This document shows positions 18,828 through 26,659 of a stretch of DNA of 64,000 nt, in pieces. A model generated the notes under the pieces. The model was not told the origin of the DNA. It worked only from the letters and a program-made list of their open reading frames with translations, and made no database searches. The position numbers and the translations under genes are program-made. The first letter of the stretch is position 1. Each line of letters starts with the position of its first letter. The DNA comes from Luteitalea pratensis (lineage in GTDB: Bacteria; Acidobacteriota; Vicinamibacteria; Vicinamibacterales; Vicinamibacteraceae), in NCBI RefSeq assembly GCF_001618865.1, contig NZ_CP015136.1:186001-250000 (forward strand), written 5' to 3'.

Positions 18828-19403
18828 GTGAACAAGGTGCAGGTGCAGGGCGTTCATCACATCACCATCGTCGGATCGACCAAGCAGAGCGCCATCGACT
18901 TCTGGCAGGGCGCGCTCGGCATGCCGTTCGTCATGGAGCAGCCCAACCTCGGCAAGCCGGACGAGAACCATCTGTACTTCGATCCGGGTGATGGCCGGCT
19001 GCTGACCGTCTTCACGAACGAGTCCCGCGAAGACGCCGGACGGGACGCGCCGCGAGAGGTGGGTTGCGTCGAGCACATCGCCTTCAACGTGTCGAGGGCG
19101 ACGTTCCAGCAGGCGCCCGCGCGCCTTGGCGCGCGGGGCATCGACTTCATCCAGCGCGATCGCGGCTTCATGGACTCCATCTACCTTCGCGATCCGAACG
19201 GCCTGAAGGTCGAGCTCGCGTGCTACAAGTTCGAGACGCCCGCAGGCTTTCGCGACGTCGACGTGCTGATGAAGGCGCAGTTACTGCGCGTCGAGCGCGG
19301 CGACCATCACATCACCGACGAGCACCTCGCCGATGCGATCGAGGCGTTGATGACGTCCCGGCCTCGCCTGGACTCCATGGAGAAGGTCGCGACTCCGGGC
19401 TGA
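18828..19403 (+). CDS. VOC (glyoxalase/extradiol dioxygenase superfamily) protein
   Basis: 191 residues. It has two vicinal-oxygen-chelate modules: GVHHITIVGSTKQSAIDFW...LYFDPGDGRLLTVF and CVEHIAFNVSRATFQQ...MDSIYLRDPNGLKVELACY. Metal-ligand candidates are His near residue 8, His in VEHIAF and Glu in KVELACY, as in extradiol dioxygenases. A helical C-terminal extension of about 50 residues follows. The reaction is not determined. GTG at 18828 is chosen because GAGGA lies upstream and the VOC fold starts directly; an ATG at 18803 is out of frame. A family A repeat sits directly upstream. Confidence 0.8.
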   Translation: MNKVQVQGVHHITIVGSTKQSAIDFWQGALGMPFVMEQPNLGKPDENHLYFDPGDGRLLTVFTNESREDAGRDAPREVGCVEHIAFNVSRATFQQAPARLGARGIDFIQRDRGFMDSIYLRDPNGLKVELACYKFETPAGFRDVDVLMKAQLLRVERGDHHITDEHLADAIEALMTSRPRLDSMEKVATPG

Positions 19404-19469
19404 GCCCGGCGGCCTCGATTGCGATCCTATCCTGGGACCGTCACGACCGCCCCTGGCCAGCCGCACGAC

Positions 19470-21149
19470 ATGTCCGTGAACGGCCGTGACACGGCGCCCG
19501 AAGCCGCTCCCGCGGGCGTGCCGCTCCGCGAAAGCCTGGCGGTATCCCTGCTGGTCACGCTGGCGACGCTGTGGTACGTACAGCCGGTCTTCAATCTGCG
19601 GGCGATGGACCGCGCCATCTACTGGGGCGACGTGCGCCTCAACGTCTGGGCGCTGGCCTGGAACCATCGCGTGTTCACCGGTCATGCGTGGCCGTATTTC
19701 GACGGCAACATCTTCTACCCGCACCCGGCGACGCTGGCCTACTCGGAGCACCTGTTCGGCATCGCGCTGCCGATGCTACCGCTGCATCTGATGGGTGCGC
19801 CGGCGCCGCTCGTCTACAACATCGCCTGGCTCCTGTCCTTTCCCCTGCTCGGCCTGGCCACCCACCTGCTGTGCCGTCGTGCCGGCCTTGGCCGGGTTGG
19901 CGGCGCCGTGGCCGCAACGCTCACGGCCTGCAGCTTCGTGCGGATCCACCACACCGGGCACCTGCAGCTCCTCTGGCTGTTCGGCCTGCCGCTGGCGGTG
20001 TACCACCTCGATCGCTGGCGTGAGCATCCGACACCGGCTCGCCTAGGTGCGTGGGCGCTGTCGGTGCTGACCACGAGCCTCGCCTCCTGGTATCTCGCGG
20101 TGCTCGTCGTGTTCGTGCACCTGACATGGTGGCCACGCTGCGTATGGCCGCATCGCCGCCATCGCCCGGCCGTACATGCCGTGCTCGCGGCCCTCGGCGT
20201 TGCGGTGGTCCTCGGGATGTTTGCCCGCCCGTACGTCGGGACCAGCCGCGGCTCGCTTGGGGAGATGCGCGCCAATGCCGCCGATGCACACGCGTACCTG
20301 GTGCCGGCGGCGGCCACGAGCCTTGGCCACGCCATGAAGACGGCCGGGAGCGCGCTTCCGCGCTGGAGCTTTGGCGAGCAGACGCTGTATGTCGGCATCG
20401 TCGTGGCCGGGCTCGCGATGGTGGGGATCGTGCGGGTGCTGCGGGGTCACGCGGGGCGACCGGATCTGTGGGCACAACTCGTCGTCACCGGCATCGCCAG
20501 CCTGCTCCTCAGCCTGGGGCCCTCCGCGGACGGCACGCCACGCTTGTTGCCGTTCGATCTGCTCGCGGGTACGGAAGGGCTGTCGCTGTTTCGCGCGCCG
20601 GCGCGTTTCGGGTTGCTCGTCTCGCTGACGCTCGGGTGCCTCGCCGGCGCGGCGGTCGACGGCTGGAGACGGCCGTACGCGTGGGTGCTGGCGTCGGCGC
20701 TCGTGGTGGTCGCCCTCGTCGACCTGCGGCCGAACCACTACGAACTGAAGCCACCGCAGCCCGAGACGATCTCGCCGCTCTACGAGCATCTCGCCAGGCT
20801 TCCGCCAGGCGCCGTCGTGTCACTGCCGATTGCCCGTAACCATCCGCTGCCGTGGTACGACGCGGACTACGAGTGGTATGCCACGCGCCACTGGCAGCCC
20901 ATCGCCAACGGCTATTCACGCTTCGAACCGCCCGGCTACGCGGACCTCGCGACGCATCTCGCAGGCTTCCCCGGCAGCGAGGCACTGGACGCGATGTGCG
21001 CGCTGCAGGTGCGCTACGTCGTCGTGCACGCGCGACGGCCCGTTGCCGATCTGCGCGCGGCGATTGCGGCCGCAGGCGAGGTGACACGCCTGCGTCGCAT
21101 CTCGCGCGCTGGCGAAGACGTGCTGTACGAGGTCGCGTGCCCGAGTTGA
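19470..21149 (+). CDS. Polytopic membrane protein, GT-C-like
   Basis: 559 residues with about ten hydrophobic segments (for example LAVSLLVTLATLWYV, LVYNIAWLLSFPLLGLATHLL, HAVLAALGVAVVLGMFA) and a soluble C-terminal tail from about residue 435. An early loop carries acidic residues (YWGDVRLNVWALAWNHRVF) reminiscent of the catalytic loop of GT-C glycosyltransferases and other PMT-related proteins. The family is common in acidobacteria, but no function can be assigned. ATG 19470 is the first start close to the first membrane segment; an in-frame start at 19419 is also possible. It is convergent with the DHFR-like gene. Confidence 0.7.
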   Translation: MSVNGRDTAPEAAPAGVPLRESLAVSLLVTLATLWYVQPVFNLRAMDRAIYWGDVRLNVWALAWNHRVFTGHAWPYFDGNIFYPHPATLAYSEHLFGIALPMLPLHLMGAPAPLVYNIAWLLSFPLLGLATHLLCRRAGLGRVGGAVAATLTACSFVRIHHTGHLQLLWLFGLPLAVYHLDRWREHPTPARLGAWALSVLTTSLASWYLAVLVVFVHLTWWPRCVWPHRRHRPAVHAVLAALGVAVVLGMFARPYVGTSRGSLGEMRANAADAHAYLVPAAATSLGHAMKTAGSALPRWSFGEQTLYVGIVVAGLAMVGIVRVLRGHAGRPDLWAQLVVTGIASLLLSLGPSADGTPRLLPFDLLAGTEGLSLFRAPARFGLLVSLTLGCLAGAAVDGWRRPYAWVLASALVVVALVDLRPNHYELKPPQPETISPLYEHLARLPPGAVVSLPIARNHPLPWYDADYEWYATRHWQPIANGYSRFEPPGYADLATHLAGFPGSEALDAMCALQVRYVVVHARRPVADLRAAIAAAGEVTRLRRISRAGEDVLYEVACPS

Positions 21150-21210
21150 CCTGAACCGGCAACGGCTTGCGCGCCGCGGCCCTGGCGCAGGCGAGTGGGC
21201 CGGCTTGCCG

Positions 21211-21747
21211 TTACTTCTTGCGCTTGCGTCGAACCACGTCGTAATCGAGCCGCACCGTGCCCGTCTTCTCGTACACACGGTGTGTGGTCAGCGTCAGCCG
21301 GGCGCGGTCGGCCGGCACCGGCAGCAGCGGCACGCCACCGCCGAGCAGCACCGGAATGACCGCGACGCTCACCTCGTCGACCAAGCCCGCCGCCAGCAGG
21401 CTCCTGAAGAGCTCGCCGCCGCCAAACAACGAGATGTCCTTGCCTGGCTTTGCCCGGAGGTCGGCAACCGTCGCCACCGCATCGTCACTGAGCGTTGCCC
21501 CGGGACAGTCCTCGGGTCGCAGTGTGTGCGAGCACACGATGTTCCGGATCCCCCTGGCCGACTTACCAGCGCCACCCATCCCGCGCATCGCCTCGAACGT
21601 CTTGCGGCCGATCAGGAACGTGTCGAACCGGCCCATCAACGCCGCGAAGTCGACGTCGGGATCCATGACGATCCAGTCGTACTCGCCGTTGGGTCCGGCG
21701 ATGAAGCCGTCCAGGCTCATGGCGCCGCCATAAACCACTTTCCGCAT
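21211..21747 (-). CDS. Dihydrofolate-reductase-fold (RibD C-terminal-like) protein
   Basis: 178 residues of the YyaP/RibD-C family: MRKVVYGGAMSLDGFIAGPNGE at the N-terminus, a central DTFLIGRKTFEAM and the NADPH-loop motif ISLFGGGELFRSLLAAGLVDEV. Proteins of this type are often regulator-linked reductases of unknown substrate. The start ATG 21747 has a strong Shine-Dalgarno (AGGAGG, 5-6 nt before). It is transcribed divergently from the TetR gene; their shared promoter region holds matching palindromes, so it is probably the main target of that repressor. Confidence 0.88.
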   Translation of the reverse strand: MRKVVYGGAMSLDGFIAGPNGEYDWIVMDPDVDFAALMGRFDTFLIGRKTFEAMRGMGGAGKSARGIRNIVCSHTLRPEDCPGATLSDDAVATVADLRAKPGKDISLFGGGELFRSLLAAGLVDEVSVAVIPVLLGGGVPLLPVPADRARLTLTTHRVYEKTGTVRLDYDVVRRKRKK

Positions 21748-21761
21748 CGCGCCCTCCTGAC

Positions 21762-21801
21762 CTAAATTGGTATTTAGCACAAAGCTAAACCCACGTTTAG
21801 C
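21762..21801. promoter_or_regulatory. Tandem TetR operators in the divergent promoter
   Basis: Two perfect palindromes: CTAAAT-TGGT-ATTTAG (21762-21777) and GCTAAAC-CCAC-GTTTAGC (21784-21801). The half-sites also pair across the gap (TTTAGC-ACAAA-GCTAAA). The AT-rich block separates the DHFR-like and TetR genes. Confidence 0.75.
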
Positions 21802-21817
21802 TCTTGTCAAACCACCC

Positions 21818-22420
21818 ATGTCCGCCCGACGCCAGAAGGTGACCGACGACGACGTGTTCGCTGCGGCGCAACGCGTCATGGGCCGGCGCGGGCCGCATGA
21901 ACTCACGTTGGCCGACATCGCCGTCGAGGCCGGACTGACGCCGGGCCGGCTCGTGCAGCGGTTCGGCAGCAAGCGCGCCCTGCTCGTCGCCTTGTCCGAG
22001 CGATTCGCCAGTAGTGCCGGTCCGGTCTTCGCCGCGTTGCGCGACGAACACGGCACCCCGCTGGCGGCGCTGCGGGCCTACGCCACGTGCATGGCGGACC
22101 TCGCCCCGACACCGGACGCCCTGTTGCGCAACCTCGCCTACCTGCAGGGCGATCTGGCCGACGACGTGCTGCGGGGACACCTCGTCGAGAACGCGCGTGC
22201 GGCCCGCGGCGAGATCGAGACCCTGCTCGAGGCGGCCATCGCGGCCAGGCAACTCCGCCCCGGCGTGGACGTGCAGGCGCTTGCCCGGATCGTGGAGGTG
22301 GTCATCAGTGGATCACTGATGACCTGGGCAACCTATCGTGAAGGTGCGGCTGCCGACTGGATTGCCCGCGACGTCGACGCGGTACTGATGCCTTATCTGA
22401 CAGGTCCTTCATTGGCGTAG
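21818..22420 (+). CDS. TetR-family repressor
   Basis: 200 residues. The N-terminal helix-turn-helix (about 10-55) reads LTLADIAVEAGLTPGRLVQRFGSKRALLVAL; the rest is the helical ligand-binding and dimerisation domain. It should bind the palindromes just upstream and be released by a small hydrophobic ligand. ATG 21818 is used because the upstream in-frame start lies inside the operator. The divergent neighbour is a DHFR-fold reductase, a common TetR target. Confidence 0.9.
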   Translation: MSARRQKVTDDDVFAAAQRVMGRRGPHELTLADIAVEAGLTPGRLVQRFGSKRALLVALSERFASSAGPVFAALRDEHGTPLAALRAYATCMADLAPTPDALLRNLAYLQGDLADDVLRGHLVENARAARGEIETLLEAAIAARQLRPGVDVQALARIVEVVISGSLMTWATYREGAAADWIARDVDAVLMPYLTGPSLA

Positions 22421-22474
22421 CCACCGGACTCCAACGAATCGCGCGGGCCCGCCCGCCGTGCGCCCGCGAGCCGC

Positions 22475-22512
22475 AATGCTTGAATGCGCCAATGCGGAAA
22501 TGTCGAGAGCTT
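22475..22512 (+). repeat. AATGNNNN octamer array
   Basis: AATGcttg AATGcgcc AATGcgga AATGtcga followed by GAGAGC: four AATG units exactly 8 nt apart, ending in the same AATGTCGAGAGC as the array at 40239. Confidence 0.7.
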
Positions 22513-22564
22513 GCAGATTCGTTTGGGCCGGCGGCAACGCCACCGACCGGCGCGAATCTGGGAA

Positions 22565-22621
22565 GTTGTAGCCGCGGGACTTGTCCCGCGGGCAGCGCGC
22601 CGGACGAGTCCGGCGCCTACG
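22565..22621 (+). repeat. Family B-like double hairpin
   Basis: Two stems in a row: CCGCGGGAC-TT-GTCCCGCGG (about 22572-22591) and GCGCCGGAC-GA-GTCCGGCGC, framed by GTAGCC and GCCTACGA. It fills the convergent gap between the TetR gene and the LodB-like gene and could terminate both. Confidence 0.6.
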
Positions 22622-22642
22622 AGACTCGTTGGAGTCCGACGG

Positions 22643-23719
22643 CTACACGTGTCGGTATCGCCGGCGCCAGAATTCGGAACCGCGCGCGGATGTCGTCGCC
22701 GCGCCGTACATGGCAGTTCGGGCACGTCCGTAGTCCACCACGGCATCGTCGTACCACTGCGCGTAACCGGCATAGGTTCGTTCGTCGTGGCCAGCCAGGA
22801 CCGCCTCGGCTGCCCGCTCCGCGCCTTCAAGGGCGAACCGCATGCCATGACCCGAGAGCGGATCCCACGACAGGGCGGCGTCGCCAACGGCAAGCCACCC
22901 TTCACCAGCCGCGGCCGCGCGGTGACCGCTGCGCGCGTCACGACTCGTCAACGCTCCGAAGTCCGGACTGTTCTCGAGGTGCTGCGTGATGAGCGTCGCC
23001 TCGCGATACTCGTCGGCAAGCCAGGTCGCGCGTTGGCGCGCACGTGGCAGCAGATCCGCATCCGTCACGAATGCCACGTCGGTCGCGCCTTCACCTGCGC
23101 CGATGGCATACCACCAGCCGTGCGTCGATCGATCCACCAGAAGTATCGTGGGATCGAGGAGCGGCCCGGCGTGCCTGGTGGAGAGGCAGACCGCGCGGTC
23201 ATGGTGGTAACGCACCGGAAGCGCCGCGATTGGACGGCCTGAGCGCCCGGTCGCGTCGATCACGTGACGGCAGGAAATGCGCTCGCGTTCCGTGTGTTGG
23301 CCGGCGATGAGCGACCAGCGATCCCGCGCCCGTTCGCCGCTGACCAGACCGGTCGTGATCACATTCACGCCCGCGCGCATTGCCTGCTTGGTGAGGCATC
23401 GGGCGACGGTGCCGCGCGTGACGGCACGTGCGGGCGTGCAGCCGAGGAGTTCGTAGTCGGTGAAACCGGCCTGGTCGCCTCGCCAGCGGCTGAGGACACC
23501 GCGGCAGGTGCCGCCGAGTGTCCACACGTCGTCGACGCCCAATGCCGCCAGTGCGTGCACCGCCGCCGGTGGCAACACTTCCGCGGTATCACCGGATGCC
23601 CTCGCCGGCGCATGCGCCTCGATGAGGGTGACGCGCATCCCGCCACGCGCGAGCCGCAGGGCAGTGGCAGCGCCTGCGACACCAGCACCCACCACGCACG
23701 CGTCCACGCTGCGCTGCAT
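22643..23719 (-). CDS. LodB-like FAD-dependent oxidoreductase
   Basis: 358 residues. The N-terminal FAD-binding motif is ACVVGAGVAGAATALRLARGG (about 7-27) with a following acidic residue in LIEAH. A second dinucleotide motif (VGDAALSWDPLSGHGMRFALEG) lies near 285-305, as in the geranylgeranyl-reductase/halogenase superfamily. LodB-type flavoproteins are needed to build the cysteine-tryptophylquinone cofactor of LodA-type oxidases; its position 14 bp after the LodA-like gene supports that role. It is slightly shorter than usual. ATG 23719 fits the flavoprotein start. Confidence 0.82.
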   Translation of the reverse strand: MQRSVDACVVGAGVAGAATALRLARGGMRVTLIEAHAPARASGDTAEVLPPAAVHALAALGVDDVWTLGGTCRGVLSRWRGDQAGFTDYELLGCTPARAVTRGTVARCLTKQAMRAGVNVITTGLVSGERARDRWSLIAGQHTERERISCRHVIDATGRSGRPIAALPVRYHHDRAVCLSTRHAGPLLDPTILLVDRSTHGWWYAIGAGEGATDVAFVTDADLLPRARQRATWLADEYREATLITQHLENSPDFGALTSRDARSGHRAAAAGEGWLAVGDAALSWDPLSGHGMRFALEGAERAAEAVLAGHDERTYAGYAQWYDDAVVDYGRARTAMYGAATTSARGSEFWRRRYRHV

Positions 23720-23733
23720 TGACTTCCAACCCG

Positions 23734-25137
23734 TCAGAGCGTTGGATCGCGACCCACTTCGACCTGCGAGTCGCTGCCGGCCACGGGTGTGATCACGCCG
23801 AGACGCATCACGTCGCGGACCAGCCGCGCGTGGTTCATCGACGGGCGCAACCACGGCGGCCGCGCGCCGCCTGCCTGTGGCGCGACATCGGGACGCTGCG
23901 CCGGCCACCAGCCGCTGTTGCACTTGAGGAAGTCGGCCTGCCAGGGCAGTGCCATCAGCGCCGTGAGGTCGCCCGCCTTCACGGCCGCGTGATCGAAGCG
24001 GAACTGGAACGGCTGCAGATAGAGCTGCGGGTCGGTGACGATGATGCCGGCCTCGATGCCGGGGAAGAACCCCTGGCCGACCGTGCCGTCGAGTGCGGCA
24101 CGCGTGAGCTGTGCCGAGGAATCTGCCTCTCCCGGTGGGGTTGGGTCGAAGTCGCCTGCCTCCCACGCGCTCAGGCACTGTCGCTGCCAGTCGCGCAGCT
24201 CGGTCTGGTGCAGCAGGGCCTCCGCGCTGCGGACGAACTCCGCGTTCTCGGCACGCAGCGTCGCCGCCGACGGCGACGGATCCGACAGGGCGGCCCAGTC
24301 GGTGCTGACGAGCGGCCACGTCGCGTCGTTGGTGACCCACTGCAGTGTGGAGGCTCGATGGATCATCGGCTGCACGTCCCGCCAGAAATTGGGGGGTGCC
24401 GGCACAACCACCTGGCCGAGATCGACGCCCACCTGGAGCAGCACGTCGTACAACGTGACTACGCCGCCGCATCCCGGCGCGAAATCCGGAGGCGCCACGA
24501 TGACCCATGCGGGCTCGGCGGCGTGCACCGTGCCGTCCTCCAGCACGACCTCGGCGCTGACCGGCCCGTCGGAGAGGTCGTCGAACCAGCCGGGGTTGTT
24601 GTAGAAGCTGCCGCCGATGGGCGCGTTGGTGGGCGATGCCGCTCGTCCCGTGCCGCCAAGGACGAGCAGCCGCTGCGACGCATCGACCCGGACATCACCA
24701 AGGTGCACGGGTGTGCTGCGATAGGTGCCGTCCAGCGAGGCGGCACCGACCGCGTCGACGCTGACGTTGCCGCTGTCGATCACCCGATCCTCCGCACCCG
24801 CGGCGAGTACCGGCCGTGTCGGCTGCGACGGAGGCGACCCCGGCCGGACCACGGCGTCCTTCTTGTTCACGAGGCGGACCGTCCAGCGCACCGATGCGCC
24901 GTCTGGCAGCACCGCAGGCCGCTCCAGGCCGGCGGCGTCCACCTCGAACACCTGGAAGCGAGCGGCCTGCCGCTTCACGCGATGCTGGGCGTCCTTGGTG
25001 GACTCGACCTCCCGCTCGGTGCCGTCGGGCAACGGCTCGACGCCGAGGGAATCGGGCCGTTCGGGGCCGACGAAGAAGTCAGTCGCGCTGTTGCCGATGC
25101 GCGCGATACCGATCGGTGGGAAGACGGCGTACGACAT
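23734..25137 (-). CDS. LodA/GoxA-type quinoprotein amino-acid oxidase
   Basis: 467 residues, start ATG 25137 with AGGAGG upstream. The N-terminal YAVFPPIGIARIGNS and the C-terminal WQADFLKCNSGWWPAQRPD (about 399-417) are hallmarks of the LodA family, in which a Trp in this region and a Cys are cross-linked into cysteine tryptophylquinone. Known members oxidise lysine or glycine, releasing hydrogen peroxide. This protein is shorter than Marinomonas LodA (about 726 residues). Only three cysteines exist (C223, C321, C406); the PGIE motif is followed by Ala363. Which cysteine could form the cofactor is not clear from the sequence. No signal peptide is visible. Confidence 0.85.
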   Translation of the reverse strand: MSYAVFPPIGIARIGNSATDFFVGPERPDSLGVEPLPDGTEREVESTKDAQHRVKRQAARFQVFEVDAAGLERPAVLPDGASVRWTVRLVNKKDAVVRPGSPPSQPTRPVLAAGAEDRVIDSGNVSVDAVGAASLDGTYRSTPVHLGDVRVDASQRLLVLGGTGRAASPTNAPIGGSFYNNPGWFDDLSDGPVSAEVVLEDGTVHAAEPAWVIVAPPDFAPGCGGVVTLYDVLLQVGVDLGQVVVPAPPNFWRDVQPMIHRASTLQWVTNDATWPLVSTDWAALSDPSPSAATLRAENAEFVRSAEALLHQTELRDWQRQCLSAWEAGDFDPTPPGEADSSAQLTRAALDGTVGQGFFPGIEAGIIVTDPQLYLQPFQFRFDHAAVKAGDLTALMALPWQADFLKCNSGWWPAQRPDVAPQAGGARPPWLRPSMNHARLVRDVMRLGVITPVAGSDSQVEVGRDPTL

Positions 25138-25154
25138 GGAAGTCCTCCTGGAAA

Positions 25155-26528
25155 TCAGTGCAGCAACAGCCGGATGCGGTCCTGCAGTTTCTTGACGGCG
25201 TCGACGGCCACGCGGCCCTGCGCGTCGCCTGCATGTTCCGGCCTGGCCTGGATGGCGGCGATGGCGCTGTCTTCTGTCGCCAGGAGGTGCCGGTGGACGA
25301 CCTCGAAGGCGGCCGGATCGACGGGCCAGTCCTCGCGCAACAGCCCGAACGTCGGGCCTGCCGCCGGCGCGCCCGGCGAGTCGGCGATCGGCAGCTTCAC
25401 GATCTGTCGCGTGAGCAGGGTCAGCACCGGTCGCATCGCGGTGAGCGCGATGTCGATCAACTCGGCCCGCGTCTGGTCGCCGAACGGACGTGCGAGCCCG
25501 TTGGCGATGCAACCCACCACGTGGGTATACACGAGGTTGAGCAGCTCTCCCCATGCCGTGGTGTACGGGTGGGTCAACTGCACGGCACGCGGGTCTGCGG
25601 GCCGGGGTTGCCCTTGTACGAACGGCGAACACGGCAACGGCGCGACGGTCACCCGCCCGGCTTCGATCGCGTCGAGCACGGCGAGGAACTCCTCGAAATG
25701 CGAGTCATCGCTCGCCGAGACCCCCTCGCCCTGCGCCATGATCGCGTGCACCGTCTCGCACGCCGTGAGCGCGTCGGTGGCGACCGTGGCGATCAGCCCG
25801 GGGAAGTTGCGCCACTCGTCGATCGTCGTCGCGAACGTCGTGATCTCGTCCGCTCGCTGGAAGTCTGTCTCGCGCACGTGCCAGCCGCGCCGGAAGCCGT
25901 CCTCCACCGTGAACGGCTCCGGTCCGAACGGGTCGTCCGACGGTTGCAGGAGCCAGTAGATGGCGGCATACAGCGCCCCGACGCGGTTCGGGTCCAAGCC
26001 CGTGGCCGCGCGCACGTCGTCCTCCAGCGCCTCCACGCGCGCGAGGACAGCGGCATCGGCGATGTGTTTCGGACGCTCGACGACGACGTATTTCGCCGCC
26101 GAGGCGCGATCGAGCGGCTCGAGGACGAAGGGGATGGGCACGAAATCGGGATTGCCCACGTCCCGGCCGAAGTGATGGGCGCCGGGTCCACCGATCGCGA
26201 GCAGCAGGTTCTGCACCGCGATCAGGTGGCCCATCTCCTCGACGGCGATCGTGCGGATCGTCCCGCTGACCGACATCCCGCCTGTCGATCGCACGACCGA
26301 CGCGTTTGCGTACAGGTACTGCACGAGCAGTGCGTGCTCCACCTCGGCGGCCATCTGCAGCAGGCCGATGGCGTCATCGAGCGGCGTAATCGCATCCGCC
26401 ACCGACGGCAGTTGCGCGAACCTGGGCCGGGACGGTGCCGCCGGAGCGACTGCCCCGGCGGCGCCCGCCCGCGCCGCGCCGATGCCCGCTTCCACCTGCC
26501 GCCACATGAGCCGAGGTCGTTTCGGCAC
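25155..26528 (-). CDS. Ferritin-like (VioB/iminophenyl-pyruvate dimer synthase-like) protein
   Basis: About 457 residues. The ferritin-like segment (about 45-110) holds two metal-binding helices, AIGLLQMAAEVEHALLVQYLY and AVEEMGHLIAVQNLLLAIGG, each with an ExxH pattern as in the domain found in violacein enzyme VioB. A long helical C-terminal part follows. VioB couples oxidised tryptophan imines, so a product of the adjacent LodA-like oxidase could be the substrate; this link is inference. Start: GTG 26528 lies 9 nt after GGGAG and is preferred over ATG 26594 and ATG 26507. It heads the three-gene minus-strand operon. Confidence 0.75.
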   Translation of the reverse strand: MPKRPRLMWRQVEAGIGAARAGAAGAVAPAAPSRPRFAQLPSVADAITPLDDAIGLLQMAAEVEHALLVQYLYANASVVRSTGGMSVSGTIRTIAVEEMGHLIAVQNLLLAIGGPGAHHFGRDVGNPDFVPIPFVLEPLDRASAAKYVVVERPKHIADAAVLARVEALEDDVRAATGLDPNRVGALYAAIYWLLQPSDDPFGPEPFTVEDGFRRGWHVRETDFQRADEITTFATTIDEWRNFPGLIATVATDALTACETVHAIMAQGEGVSASDDSHFEEFLAVLDAIEAGRVTVAPLPCSPFVQGQPRPADPRAVQLTHPYTTAWGELLNLVYTHVVGCIANGLARPFGDQTRAELIDIALTAMRPVLTLLTRQIVKLPIADSPGAPAAGPTFGLLREDWPVDPAAFEVVHRHLLATEDSAIAAIQARPEHAGDAQGRVAVDAVKKLQDRIRLLLH

Positions 26529-26659
26529 GAGCAGTGTCTCCCTTTCCGCCGTCGTACGGCCACGCACGAGTCCGCGAGTACAGAACGCCGGCATTCGCGA
26601 GTTCGTACACCGCGCCGCCCGCGACGACGGCCACCGGCTGCATGTACAGTTGACGGGTC

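Noticed and set aside
22643-24508. A 621-residue version of the LodB-like gene
   Set aside because: The extra N-terminal part overlaps the LodA-like gene in another frame; the flavoprotein fold starts at ATG 23719.
26651-26656. TTGACG as a promoter for the xanthine dehydrogenase small subunit
   Set aside because: It lies 3 nt before the ATG, with no room for a -10 box; chance match.
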